Source of the DNA: a virus
Length of the DNA: 56,298 nucleotides
IMG/VR virus record: IMGVR_UViG_3300045999_003132
Location: 1 to 56,298 of that record
Reading direction: 5' to 3' (one strand)
Below the pieces are notes generated by a model. That model worked only from the letters and a program-made list of their open reading frames with translations. It did not search any database and was not told the origin of the DNA. Numbering within the stretch: the stretch's first letter is position 1; every line of letters begins with the position of its first letter. The translations under genes were made by a program, and so were the position numbers. Shown here piece after piece: positions 40,269 through 48,121 of this stretch.

Positions 40269-40276
40269 TATGTTTG
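40269..40276 (+). promoter_or_regulatory. -7 promoter box before HTH gene
   Basis: TATGTTTG, exact match, only four bases before the ATG at 40281, again predicting a leaderless mRNA. Confidence 0.65.
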
Positions 40277-40280
40277 CGCA

Positions 40281-40514
40281 ATGACACGCTTGCAACGCCT
40301 TTACAAATTACTGCTATTGATACGCACTCACGACATGGAGGCCGAACACCTTGCCAAAGCGTTGGAGTGCAGCCTTAGCCAAGTGGAAAAGGACATAGCG
40401 TATCTGCGCGGGATAGGCGTTCACATTGAATACAGCAGAGTTGAGCGTACTTACTACTCCACCACGCGGCCAAGTGAACTGATGAACACGTTTGTAATGA
40501 TGATTGAGCAATGA
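40281..40514 (+). CDS. Small DeoR-like HTH regulator
   Basis: The 77 residues fit a winged helix: RLQRLYKLLLLIRTHDMEAE, then recognition helix LAKALECSLSQVEKDIAYLR, and a wing GVHIEYSRVERTYY. Only the DNA-binding half of DeoR/HTH-11 proteins is present. The start at 40281 is set by the promoter; the in-frame start at 40212 lies in the nuclease gene. It overlaps the methylase. Confidence 0.75.
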   Translation: MTRLQRLYKLLLLIRTHDMEAEHLAKALECSLSQVEKDIAYLRGIGVHIEYSRVERTYYSTTRPSELMNTFVMMIEQ

Positions 40515-41170
40515 TTGAACTGACAGGATACCGCGACAAGCACGAGTACGTAAACAAACACGGGGTGAAGTCCGTGGTGTATCTCATGGACTGCATGGAC
40601 GCGATGGCGCAGATGGGGGAGAAGGAGTTCAGCCTTGCGTGTGTTGACCCGCCCTTTGGAATAGACGCGGCTAAGATGCAACGTGGCAACAGCAGGATTA
40701 AACCCGATAAGACAAAGAATTGGGATAACCAACCTCCAACACGGGACTATTTTGATGCCGTTTTCAAAGTGTCTGAAAATCAAATCATATGGGGGGGCAA
40801 TTACTTTGAACTTCCACCATCACAATACTTCGCGATTTGGGACAAGGGCGAGACGATGTACGGGCGAGATTTCGCGGAGGCCGAGTTTGCATGGGTGCGA
40901 AGTGGCGGCACAAGGATTTTCAAATGTGGGCCTAATCAAAACGACCGAATCCATGTTTGCCAAAAACCCATCGCCCTATACGACTGGATATTCCACAACT
41001 ACGCCAAGCCTAACGATACGATATTCGACAGCCACCTTGGGAGCGGTTCAAGTCGCATTGCAGCCGACAAGCACAATCTGCCGTTTCTCGGAACGGAAAC
41101 CGATGATGACTACTTCCGCGACCACTGCAAACGATTCGACCGCTACACGGCACAACTCACCCTGTTCTAA
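40511..41170 (+). CDS. N6-adenine/N4-cytosine DNA methyltransferase
   Basis: The 219 residues have the permuted amino-methylase motifs: LACVDPPFGI (motif IV, DPPF at 46-49) early, and IFDSHLGSGSSRIAADKHN (motif I, 173-179) late, ending FLGTETDDDYF. No restriction partner is adjacent. The short length leaves little room for a recognition domain. With the C5 enzyme at 33370 this gives the window two methylases of different chemistry. Confidence 0.9.
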   Translation: MIELTGYRDKHEYVNKHGVKSVVYLMDCMDAMAQMGEKEFSLACVDPPFGIDAAKMQRGNSRIKPDKTKNWDNQPPTRDYFDAVFKVSENQIIWGGNYFELPPSQYFAIWDKGETMYGRDFAEAEFAWVRSGGTRIFKCGPNQNDRIHVCQKPIALYDWIFHNYAKPNDTIFDSHLGSGSSRIAADKHNLPFLGTETDDDYFRDHCKRFDRYTAQLTLF

Positions 41171-41304
41171 TGATTGACCCCCACGACATCCCCACCATCA
41201 AAACCGCGCTTCGGATAGCCGCGTCAATGATCGGGCATGATAGACAGCCTTACATTGAACTACTACTTAAACTGATGACAGATGAAAAAAGAACTGACCG
41301 ATGA
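41170..41304 (+). CDS. Small helical protein of unknown function
   Basis: This 44-residue ORF begins on the last base of the methylase stop (TAATG). The product (TIKTALRIAASMIGHDRQPY, IELLLKLMTDEKRTDR) is two helices. It overlaps the next ORF by 23 bases, so one of the two may start later. Confidence 0.45.
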   Translation: MIDPHDIPTIKTALRIAASMIGHDRQPYIELLLKLMTDEKRTDR

Positions 41305-41689
41305 AATTGTTTGCGCGTATCTGCCACATAAACCTTTAATCGGGTGGCATGATGAAGGACATAAGTGCGTTATTGACGTGCAAATGTTAGCCAAACACGG
41401 GGCAACACTCGCGAATTACAGGATGTGCCTCCGCCCCCTCTCCGACCTTACCCGCGAGATTACGCACAACGGGGAGACGTTTGAACCAATGCAGAGGTTG
41501 GTTGACGAAATGGAGTGCGATGCCGAATGGTCTTTTATTAAAGCTATTGAAGATGATTGGGCATCTGCACAGGGTAAAATGAGGTTTGCCCCAATGTCAA
41601 TAGCAAGTAAGTTGCTATCATGGCACTTCGACACGTTTGGACTCATCGACTCAGGCTTGGCAATCGACATTAACACGCTGACCAAATGA
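41282..41689 (+). CDS. Protein of unknown function
   Basis: The 135 residues (YLPHKPLIGWHDEGHKCVID, MCLRPLSDLTREITHNGETF, SIASKLLSWHFDTFGLIDSG) resemble phage proteins that sit near regulators, but no function is known to me. Four-base overlap with the DnaA-like gene. Confidence 0.65.
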   Translation: MKKELTDEIVCAYLPHKPLIGWHDEGHKCVIDVQMLAKHGATLANYRMCLRPLSDLTREITHNGETFEPMQRLVDEMECDAEWSFIKAIEDDWASAQGKMRFAPMSIASKLLSWHFDTFGLIDSGLAIDINTLTK

Positions 41690-42051
41690 AATTCGAGAAG
41701 AACCCAGAAGTGATAGTAGCCGCGATTGCCAAGGCGAACAACGTGACCGTTGAAGAAATCAAAGGCAATAGGCGGGTCAGGCACATCGCAGACGCACGTA
41801 AACAGGCAATGGCGATGCTATGGCTTGAAACGTCCATGCGACTGCACGAGATTGAACGGGTGGTGAACTGCCATCATGCGACCGTTCTACACGCGGCAAA
41901 GACCCACGTTGGTATAATGCAGGCCGACCGTGCGTATCGGTTGAAGTACGAGGCGGCTATTCAGTACCTCAACCCCGAACACAGCCCCGAACGCAGACTG
42001 CCCCGCCAACTCTACGCGGGAAAAATAATTTTGCAGCCTTGTCGGGCGTAA
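41686..42051 (+). CDS. Orphan DnaA domain IV-like protein
   Basis: The 121 residues resemble only the DNA-binding end of DnaA: NVTVEEIKGNRRVRHIADAR, then KQAMAMLWLETSMRLHEIER, then NCHHATVLHAAKTH (63-70 in part), the counterpart of the DnaA signature DHTTVLHA that reads the DnaA box. No AAA+ domain is present. It may bind a phage origin, regulate transcription, or compete with host DnaA. Confidence 0.8.
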   Translation: MKFEKNPEVIVAAIAKANNVTVEEIKGNRRVRHIADARKQAMAMLWLETSMRLHEIERVVNCHHATVLHAAKTHVGIMQADRAYRLKYEAAIQYLNPEHSPERRLPRQLYAGKIILQPCRA

Positions 42052-42063
42052 GGGATAACGGTG

Positions 42064-42071
42064 TATAATTG
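42064..42071 (+). promoter_or_regulatory. Near-match -7 box
   Basis: TATAATTG differs from TAnnTTTG at one position and is followed by CAGC; 26 bases before the ATG at 42098. Confidence 0.45.
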
Positions 42072-42097
42072 CAGCACGTAACCAAACAATCAAAGCA

Positions 42098-42316
42098 ATG
42101 GCAGTAGAAGTGAAAGAAAGTGGGACGAGTGAAAAAACCTACCCATATTTGGGAAAGTCAGCGCAGGGGCAAGTGGTTTTGTTTTTTAAGGCTGGGGAGG
42201 GTACAAACCTAAATGGTATAGGATGCATAATAGCATCTTACGGCAAGGGGTTTAATGAATCGGCATTCACCCCCCTCTCCCCGTCCGAGTCAATCACAAT
42301 TAGCAACAAGGCATAA
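42098..42316 (+). CDS. Small protein of unknown function
   Basis: The 72 residues (KTYPYLGKSAQGQVVLFFKA, GIGCIIASYGKGFNESAFTP) look like a compact beta-protein seen in phage early regions; function unknown. It overlaps the HTH gene by one base and is led by a near-match promoter box. Confidence 0.6.
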   Translation: MAVEVKESGTSEKTYPYLGKSAQGQVVLFFKAGEGTNLNGIGCIIASYGKGFNESAFTPLSPSESITISNKA

Positions 42317-42567
42317 TGGCTAAGGAAATCACAACCGAGGGCCAACAACTAATCGCTCAAGCCATGAGCATACTGAAAGCGAACGCATGGAAGCGCGGGA
42401 CAAGCGGGATGCGATTAGCGCAGCAGATGGGCAAGAGTCCGCAACTGCTGTGCAACTACCGAAGCGGGTACAAGCCGATGACCACGAACATGGCAGCGAG
42501 GATAGTTGCCGCGTTCGAGGAGTTGACGGCAAAGCAACAGGGTACTAACAATGAAGACGGGAACTAA
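42316..42567 (+). CDS. Cro/Xre-like HTH protein
   Basis: The 83 residues contain a helix-turn-helix of the Xre type: SGMRLAQQMGKSPQLLCNYR, then MTTNMAARIVAAFEELTAKQ. It may regulate the early region, but no partner repressor or integrase was found to argue for a lysogeny switch. Confidence 0.65.
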   Translation: MAKEITTEGQQLIAQAMSILKANAWKRGTSGMRLAQQMGKSPQLLCNYRSGYKPMTTNMAARIVAAFEELTAKQQGTNNEDGN

Positions 42568-42994
42568 GATGGAAGCGATTGAACGTGTAAAGGGGTTTTG
42601 CACTAAGGTTGATAGTGAAAGTTGGGGCGTGTTGGTTGATACCGTTTCATTAATGGGAATAGAAGTCGGGGAAAAGGCCATGAACCACGGCCCGACAACG
42701 GGATTCCCGTACGCTGGATTTGTTGTCGGTACTGATAAATTGTCATTGTCTTCATGGGCAGGTAGGGACATGGTTATCCCATTCCCCGACTTCCTTGCCA
42801 AACTCCGAGGCGAAGAATGGCAGCCGAAAGCGGGTGAGATGGTGGAGGTGTCTCATGATGGTATAAATTGGCTTAAAAGAGAGTTTATAGCATTAAAAGG
42901 TGCATGGTATTGGTGCTTTGCAGATGACGATGTAAGAAGGTACGCACACATCCGCCCCATCCGCCCCACCATCACCCGCGCAGAGGCCGAATAG
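42551..42994 (+). CDS. Protein of unknown function
   Basis: The 147 residues include FCTKVDSESWGVLVDTVSLM and a C-terminal SH3-like strand pattern (GEMVEVSHDGINWLKREFIA, AWYWCFADDDVRRYAHIRPI) found in several phage proteins of unknown role. It overlaps the HTH gene by 17 bases. Confidence 0.6.
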   Translation: MKTGTKMEAIERVKGFCTKVDSESWGVLVDTVSLMGIEVGEKAMNHGPTTGFPYAGFVVGTDKLSLSSWAGRDMVIPFPDFLAKLRGEEWQPKAGEMVEVSHDGINWLKREFIALKGAWYWCFADDDVRRYAHIRPIRPTITRAEAE

Positions 42995-43062
42995 CAACTC
43001 GGCAAAAGGATAATCGACTAACCGCCTACACCCCCCTTCGGCAAGGGATAAACACAAACACC

Positions 43063-43593
43063 ATGACACCTACAATCGCACTAATAGCAGTCTGCATCAT
43101 TGCCGCTGGCCTATGCGTGGCCGTTGGCGTTCAGCAATGGAGAATCAACCAACTCAACGCGGAGAACGACCGAGAACGCGCAAGGCATAAGGTCACAAGC
43201 GAACTGCTGACCGAGGCGCGGAACGAGGCGAAGAACGAATACGAACTGAGACGGCAAGCGGAGAGGAATCTGGCGGATGCGAATGATGAGGTGGACACTT
43301 GGCACGCCCGTGCAATGAGGGCAGAGAATGCGCTCGGTTCAGTCAAAGTAACCCGTGACCCTAAGACTGGCCGAATGGTAAGCACTAAGTCCAAGCCAAG
43401 GCCGACCGCGCAAGAGATGGAGCGTGGGCTTGCCGAGTTTGACACAAGTAAAGCATTTCAAGTGTCAATAGACATGAGAGGAGGGCATACGACATTTGAC
43501 GCGGCATTTGCGAGCGCGATTGAGCAGCTGCAAGGGCTGACCGTGCGGAAGCTGTGTGATGAGGTGAGGGATAACACGGGTAGCGGTATCTAA
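43063..43593 (+). CDS. Membrane-anchored coiled-coil protein
   Basis: The 176 residues have one N-terminal membrane helix (IALIAVCIIAAGLCVAVGVQ), a long charged coiled coil (about 30-90, with RHKVTSELLTEARNEAKNEY) and a globular end (FQVSIDMRGGHTTFDAAFAS). The first half looks like a spanin, but the size and extra domain argue for another envelope role. It is the last gene before the second structural module. Confidence 0.6.
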   Translation: MTPTIALIAVCIIAAGLCVAVGVQQWRINQLNAENDRERARHKVTSELLTEARNEAKNEYELRRQAERNLADANDEVDTWHARAMRAENALGSVKVTRDPKTGRMVSTKSKPRPTAQEMERGLAEFDTSKAFQVSIDMRGGHTTFDAAFASAIEQLQGLTVRKLCDEVRDNTGSGI

Positions 43594-43603
43594 AAAGTTT
43601 CGC

Positions 43604-43611
43604 TAACTTTG
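43604..43611 (+). promoter_or_regulatory. -7 promoter box opening the second structural module
   Basis: TAACTTTG, exact match, 31 bases before the ATG at 43643. Confidence 0.7.
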
Positions 43612-43642
43612 GCCCTGTCTAACGCTTCAAAACTAAAAAGCG

Positions 43643-44218
43643 ATGCCTTGCGTAACCTACTCTTGCCCACCAATCACCGACCATGAAGTCAATATCTGCG
43701 GAGACGTAGTTAAAGGCGGTCAGGACGGATTTCTACTTTTCACCTGTGATGCCGACCTCGCAGACCCTACACTCGACATTCAGGACACAGCAGCCGTTGA
43801 CGTTGCCGTTGCCGCTGACATTGCAGCAGGGAAAGCGGTCTATGCGCAGGAAATCAACTTCACTCAGGACGCGGGTTCACCCGTTCAGTTCGGAACGCAG
43901 ACCGTGGCCGCACGTCCCAACGCGCAGATCACCACGGACTACACAGCGACCGTGATTGATGCCAACGTGAACGTGCAGAATGATGACTTCTATGAGGCGA
44001 CCAGTTCAACAAGTGGCCGCGTATGGGGAGGCTTCATCGTTAAACACGCACAGACACCTGCTAAGGCTCACTTTGTACTGCCCGACAACGGATTGTATAT
44101 CCAAGTCACTAAGGCACTTCCTGCGGACACAGACCCAGTTCACTACTCCGCTACTTTCACTTACAAGAAAGTAGGGCTGCCAAGGGTTATCCCTGCGCCT
44201 ACCTTGTTCACTACCTGA
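43643..44218 (+). CDS. Structural protein, major tail protein candidate
   Basis: The 191 residues are beta-rich with a cysteine-bearing start (CVTYSCPPITDHEVNICGDV) and an end in strands (HYSATFTYKKVGLPRVIPAP). It has a strong private promoter and opens the second structural module, which suits an abundant virion protein such as a tail tube subunit. I cannot tie it to a family by sequence, so a capsid-linked role remains possible. Confidence 0.45.
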   Translation: MPCVTYSCPPITDHEVNICGDVVKGGQDGFLLFTCDADLADPTLDIQDTAAVDVAVAADIAAGKAVYAQEINFTQDAGSPVQFGTQTVAARPNAQITTDYTATVIDANVNVQNDDFYEATSSTSGRVWGGFIVKHAQTPAKAHFVLPDNGLYIQVTKALPADTDPVHYSATFTYKKVGLPRVIPAPTLFTT

Positions 44219-44220
44219 GT

Positions 44221-45084
44221 TTGACGGGTATTCTGCTGATTGCATTCGGGAAACGGGGTTACGGGTCTATGACTCGCAACCTCGTTTCTTCGCTTTTGCA
44301 CCACGCCCCCGACCTACGCATTACCGTTTACGCTACGCCCGAACTATTGCCCGTTATCGGCACGGAGGGCATCGCAGACCTTCGCACGTTACGCCCCGAC
44401 CAATGGCAGCAGAAAGGCGGCAAGATGGCCCCGACCATTGCCAAAGCGCAGATTTACAGGATGGGCGTTGAGGCTGGTCTGACGCGGTTCCTTTACTTGG
44501 ACGTGGACGCGATAGCACTCACGGACATTAGGCCGTGGCTTAAGGCATTGGAGGGTTCACAGGTGGCGACCGAGGTAGTGGGAAAGGGCAAACGGGGCGA
44601 CCGTATCGAGTACCTTATTTGGAGCAGTCAGGAAAGCCTGTTCGACCAGTTCAACATTCCAGACGATAGAACCGTTTGCAGCGTTCAAACATCATGGCTT
44701 TACTTTGAGCGGGGAGAGGTTGCCGATGCTGTACAGGCGCACGTTGACTATCACATGGAAAAGAGATTCCCGCCTCACCTGTTAACGCATTCGTGGGGCA
44801 GTCACGGAACGATACCCGATGAACTCATTTACACGGGGGTGTTCGGTAAGTTGGGTATCATTCCCACAGGCCCGAAGCTATCCCGTGAGCCTATCTTCTT
44901 CGGGAACAAGCGCAACCGCAACACGGAGCAGGGCGTAATGGATGGATACTTTCTCCTATCTTTGTACGGCAATAGCAGCCTTACCGTGGCGCGATGGCAG
45001 AAGCTGTACGACCTTCAATGCGACAGGTTAGGGCTACGGGTCAAAGCGCGGGAGATAATGCAAGATAAGTTTGCAAACGGCTAA
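44221..45084 (+). CDS. Glycosyltransferase with DVD motif (GT8-like)
   Basis: The 287 residues start ILLIAFGKRGYGSMTRNLVS and hold APTIAKAQIYRMGVEAGLTR then FLYLDVDAIALTDI, the DxD region of GT8-type enzymes. A later SWGSHGTIPDELIY may form the acceptor site. The start is a TTG at 44221; no ATG is available. A second glycosyltransferase next to virion genes matches the pattern in the first module. Confidence 0.65.
   Translation: MTGILLIAFGKRGYGSMTRNLVSSLLHHAPDLRITVYATPELLPVIGTEGIADLRTLRPDQWQQKGGKMAPTIAKAQIYRMGVEAGLTRFLYLDVDAIALTDIRPWLKALEGSQVATEVVGKGKRGDRIEYLIWSSQESLFDQFNIPDDRTVCSVQTSWLYFERGEVADAVQAHVDYHMEKRFPPHLLTHSWGSHGTIPDELIYTGVFGKLGIIPTGPKLSREPIFFGNKRNRNTEQGVMDGYFLLSLYGNSSLTVARWQKLYDLQCDRLGLRVKAREIMQDKFANG
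45066..45073 (+). promoter_or_regulatory. -7 promoter box before second terminase
   Basis: TAAGTTTG, exact match, inside the end of the glycosyltransferase gene, 29 bases before the TTG at 45103. Confidence 0.5.
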
Positions 45085-45102
45085 AATCAATAATGATATT
45101 AT

Positions 45103-45375
45103 TTGATTGTGGACGGTAGAAAGAACAACAAAGGCATAAAGGGAAAAGCGGGCCGCAAACCAAAAGCGGACGAATTGCAGCTACTTGAAACTATGGATGC
45201 CATCCTTGCGCCTCAAAATTTGTGGGCGGCAATAGCTAACAAGGTTCAAAACGGTGACAGCGCGGCCATGAAGATTTGGGCAAGCTACCGTTACGGGATG
45301 CCAAAGCAACAAGTGGATATGAATACCACAATAGTTGAGTTCCCCGCTCCCATCATTGAGTTACCTAATGAATGA
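45103..45375 (+). CDS. Putative terminase small subunit (second module)
   Basis: The 90 residues start with a basic linker (GRKNNKGIKGKAGRKPKADE) and continue in helices (AIANKVQNGDSAAMKIWASY) before an acidic Pro-rich end. This AGRKPKADE-type start followed by helices is common in small terminases and phage DNA-binding proteins. It overlaps the large terminase by four bases. The start is TTG 45103 or GTG 45109. Confidence 0.6.
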   Translation: MIVDGRKNNKGIKGKAGRKPKADELQLLETMDAILAPQNLWAAIANKVQNGDSAAMKIWASYRYGMPKQQVDMNTTIVEFPAPIIELPNE

Positions 45376-46715
45376 GTGGCACACGGATACGACTAAGCGC
45401 GAAACAGGCACAGGCGTGGCGTGAACTTGACCGCCCCGAAATAGCGGAGGTGTTCGCTGGAGGAAGTGCTGGCGGTGGAAAATCGTGGCTAGGTTGCCTC
45501 CGACAGATTTACAGGCGCACCACATACGCAGACACGCGGGGGTTCATTGGCAGACGTGACTACACGGCACTCCGAGATAGCACGATGAAGACCTACTTCA
45601 CGTTGCTCAAAACGATGGGGTACGAAAGTGAGGTGCATTACAGGTACAACGCACAGGAACACACGGTCTACTTTACGAACGGGAGTGAGCAGCATTTCCG
45701 ACACATGAGTTACCAACCGAGCGACCCCGACTATAATCGGTTCGGGTCAACGGAATACACGGACGCGTTCATTGATGAGGCTCCAGAGATAGACAAACGG
45801 GCCGCTGAGATAGTCCTTTCACGTCTGCGTTACAATCATTCCAAACACGGCATAACAAAGGAACTACTGCTAACGGGCAACCCCACGGACAACTGGATAA
45901 AGTACCGCTATGTGATGGATGCGGAAAACAGGTTCTTGGATTTGCCGCCCCATCGCGCCCGTGTGCTGTTCACGTTGGCAGATAACCCCGACACGGCACT
46001 ACGGGAAAGCTATACGCAGACGCTGGAGTTGTTGGATGACTACGACCGCGCCCGATTGCTTTACGGTGACTGGACGGCAAAGGCGAACATAGAGCGTCCG
46101 TTCGCCTCGCAGTTGGACATAGATAGGCATTTCAACCCCTGCGACTTCGACCCGAACAAACCGCTTTACATTAGCTTCGACTTCAACATCGACCCGTTCG
46201 CGATCATTTACGCCCACATTTGGCGGGATGCGGAGGGTTGGCACTTTCACGTATTCGATGAGGAATCAATCAGTGGCGGCACAATAGATGAGGGCTGTGA
46301 GCGGGTGAAACAGAAGGTAGGGCGGTCGGTACTAACGGCCACGGTGACGGGTGACAGGAACGGCACGGCACGGACGATGACACACCGCGACCACCTGACC
46401 GCCTATCAACTCATTCGGCAACGGCTACTCCTATCCGAATCGCAGTTCGACCTACCGGCCAACCCGACCCACGCGAACAGCCGCGAAGATTGCAATTACC
46501 TGCTGAGGCACTTTGATGACTTCCGTGTTGATGCCCGATGCACGAACCTGAGACGTGACCTAAGGACGGTTGAGGTTGACCATGAAGGGAAGATAATGAA
46601 GAGTGACCGAAGCAAAGATGCCCAGCGCGCCGACCATCTTGACGCGTGGCGGTACTTAGTTAACAGCAAAGCCGTACATTCGTGGCGTAAATTCCACATT
46701 GCCAAGCCCAGATGA
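45372..46715 (+). CDS. Terminase large subunit (second, PBSX/Terminase-6 type)
   Basis: This complete 447-residue motor has Walker A FAGGSAGGGKS (28-38), Walker B DAFIDEAPE (near 131-139) and LLTGNPTDNW as a coupling motif. The RNase H-type nuclease carries SFDFNIDP (near 268), GDRNG and RADHLDAWRY. It is unrelated in sequence to the GpA enzyme at 15402 and of the headful/PBSX-like type. All catalytic residues are present, so it is not a relic. The neighbouring small subunit completes the pair. Confidence 0.93.
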   Translation: MSGTRIRLSAKQAQAWRELDRPEIAEVFAGGSAGGGKSWLGCLRQIYRRTTYADTRGFIGRRDYTALRDSTMKTYFTLLKTMGYESEVHYRYNAQEHTVYFTNGSEQHFRHMSYQPSDPDYNRFGSTEYTDAFIDEAPEIDKRAAEIVLSRLRYNHSKHGITKELLLTGNPTDNWIKYRYVMDAENRFLDLPPHRARVLFTLADNPDTALRESYTQTLELLDDYDRARLLYGDWTAKANIERPFASQLDIDRHFNPCDFDPNKPLYISFDFNIDPFAIIYAHIWRDAEGWHFHVFDEESISGGTIDEGCERVKQKVGRSVLTATVTGDRNGTARTMTHRDHLTAYQLIRQRLLLSESQFDLPANPTHANSREDCNYLLRHFDDFRVDARCTNLRRDLRTVEVDHEGKIMKSDRSKDAQRADHLDAWRYLVNSKAVHSWRKFHIAKPR

Positions 46716-47050
46716 GTTACTGCCCAACAGACCCGTGTTCGCCCTGTGTAAAGGCGCAACCGCTGAACCTATGCTTTGCCACGTTGCAGGTAACTGGGCT
46801 GAATGCTAACGCCTCCGTTGCGTTGCGTTTCCAATCACAGGCAGACGGGCAGGTGTTTACGGTGGCCGAGATAAGCGATGCCAACGGGGTTATCACAATC
46901 GCACAGGCCGATGCGCCAACATTCATTTCGGGCGTAACGTATCGGCTGACCGCGTTGGGTTACGACATGTGCTACCTGCTAACGTTTGAACACAGGGCCG
47001 CAAATGGGGCATGGGTGACGGGTACAAACGAAGTGGTTGAGGAATGTTGA
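46712..47050 (+). CDS. Small Cys-containing structural-type protein
   Basis: The 112 residues start with a cysteine-rich head (MSYCPTDPCSPCVKAQPLNL) and a beta-sandwich-like body (SVALRFQSQADGQVFTVAEI, ITIAQADAPTFISGVTYRLT). It may be a virion decoration or tail component. Four-base overlap with the terminase. Confidence 0.55.
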   Translation: MSYCPTDPCSPCVKAQPLNLCFATLQVTGLNANASVALRFQSQADGQVFTVAEISDANGVITIAQADAPTFISGVTYRLTALGYDMCYLLTFEHRAANGAWVTGTNEVVEEC

Positions 47051-47319
47051 TAAGCCTAATCATTCTGACAAGCGCGGTTATTGTCGGTGCGCACATTGCA
47101 GCCGATGAGATTGCCTACACCTACACGCGGGGCGATAAGGGTATCGGGGAACTATTCCCGCAATGGTGGGCCAAGCCGCTTATCACTTGCCCCACCTGCA
47201 TGGCATCGGTCTGGGGTTCGACATCGTGGCTAATCTTCAGCTGCGTTCCGATTGAGTGGCCCGTTATCGTTCTTGCCTGTGCTTTCACCAACACGCTGTT
47301 TTATAGATGGGTTTCCTAA
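47044..47319 (+). CDS. Membrane protein with CPTC motif (DUF1360-like)
   Basis: The 91 residues have a membrane helix at each end and a central WWAKPLITCPTCMASVWGST, the signature of DUF1360-like small membrane proteins found in phages of Gram-negative hosts. Role unknown; a superinfection or lysis function is possible. It overlaps the tail chaperone gene. Confidence 0.65.
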   Translation: MLISLIILTSAVIVGAHIAADEIAYTYTRGDKGIGELFPQWWAKPLITCPTCMASVWGSTSWLIFSCVPIEWPVIVLACAFTNTLFYRWVS

Positions 47320-47903
47320 TTAGGCTACTAGGCGAAGAACGCCTTTCCAACATTTACCGCGCCCATGCCGCAAAGAAAGTAAGGCAGGGGATGGTGGCGG
47401 AGTTTCAGGATGACAAAGGGCGGTGGTACTACTCATTCAAAGACCCGCAAGACGTACCCATTACGCGGCTATCCGAGGCGCAAACTACCATGCAATTCTT
47501 GGCCGCTGGTTTGAGCCCTGACCTGTTCACCAAAGCGATGGACACGCTTACGGTATGCCTTGCCAAGTCCGACATGCTGAAGGCGGGGGCGGTGGTGGCC
47601 GACCTGTCAGACCTCAACAAGAAGATAGTGAACCTTGACGCGGTGGTTAACATCATTGCCGTGAATTATGTAAGGGAGGACGAGGACGTTGTAAAGGTCA
47701 ACCCGACCATTCACGGTGAGAAATGCGACTTCCTTAAATCGGAGACAGAGGAGGGTCGCTTTTTTTTTCGGCTTCCGATGTTCGCCACATTGCTGACAGC
47801 GCATCCCAATTCAGTAGAGCAGTCAACCAAACTTTGGCGGGACTATCAAACGGTACTAAGCAACCTGACGAACCGCCTCGACCATTATCGTTCCGAGAAG
47901 TAG
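47307..47903 (+). CDS. Tail assembly chaperone (second module), pre-frameshift
   Basis: The 198 residues occupy the chaperone slot before the TP901-type tape measure. The middle (FLAAGLSPDLFTKAMDTLTV, LNKKIVNLDAVVNIIAVNYV) is helical. A run of nine T residues at 47760-47768 is read as TTT-TTT-TTT, and the -1 frame after it stays open for 117 codons to 48121. A -1 slip would give about 271 residues, the typical G/GT arrangement. The zero-frame continues 44 more codons to its own stop. Confidence 0.6.
   Translation: MGFLIRLLGEERLSNIYRAHAAKKVRQGMVAEFQDDKGRWYYSFKDPQDVPITRLSEAQTTMQFLAAGLSPDLFTKAMDTLTVCLAKSDMLKAGAVVADLSDLNKKIVNLDAVVNIIAVNYVREDEDVVKVNPTIHGEKCDFLKSETEEGRFFFRLPMFATLLTAHPNSVEQSTKLWRDYQTVLSNLTNRLDHYRSEK
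47760..47768 (+). promoter_or_regulatory. Putative -1 frameshift site (T9)
   Basis: Nine consecutive T residues read as three TTT codons give T-TTT-TTT heptamers in the correct phase. The -1 frame is open beyond. A homopolymer sequencing error is the alternative explanation. Confidence 0.6.
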
Positions 47904-48121
47904 CCGACCGAATAAACCGCGACCGTCTGGCATGGGCCGACTTCATCCGCGCGGTGGATGAGTTCAACAAACCGCGCACCCCCGTGGCCGAAATGACAAG
48001 GCGCGATTTCATGGATGAATTGGCTACTTTTGTAAAGCGCAAGAAACAAGCGGCTATAGATGGCAGACGAAATAGTAGCAGTATATCGGGCCGAGGTCGA
48101 GCAGTACAAAAAGGCCGTTGA
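47768..48121 (+). CDS. Tail chaperone frameshift extension (GT-like)
   Basis: This -1 frame runs on from the T9 site with no stop. It contains LSFREVADRINRDRLAWADF and RRDFMDELATFVKRKKQAAI, a helical basic domain expected to bind the tape measure. It overlaps the tape measure start (48060) by 62 bases. An internal start at 47834 would give a separate 95-residue protein. Confidence 0.55.
   Translation, partial: SASDVRHIADSASQFSRAVNQTLAGLSNGTKQPDEPPRPLSFREVADRINRDRLAWADFIRAVDEFNKPRTPVAEMTRRDFMDELATFVKRKKQAAIDGRRNSSSISGRGRAVQKGR
48025..48032 (+). promoter_or_regulatory. -7 box before second tape measure gene
   Basis: TACTTTTG fits TAnnTTTG; 27 bases before the ATG at 48060, within the chaperone extension. 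Confidence 0.4.
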
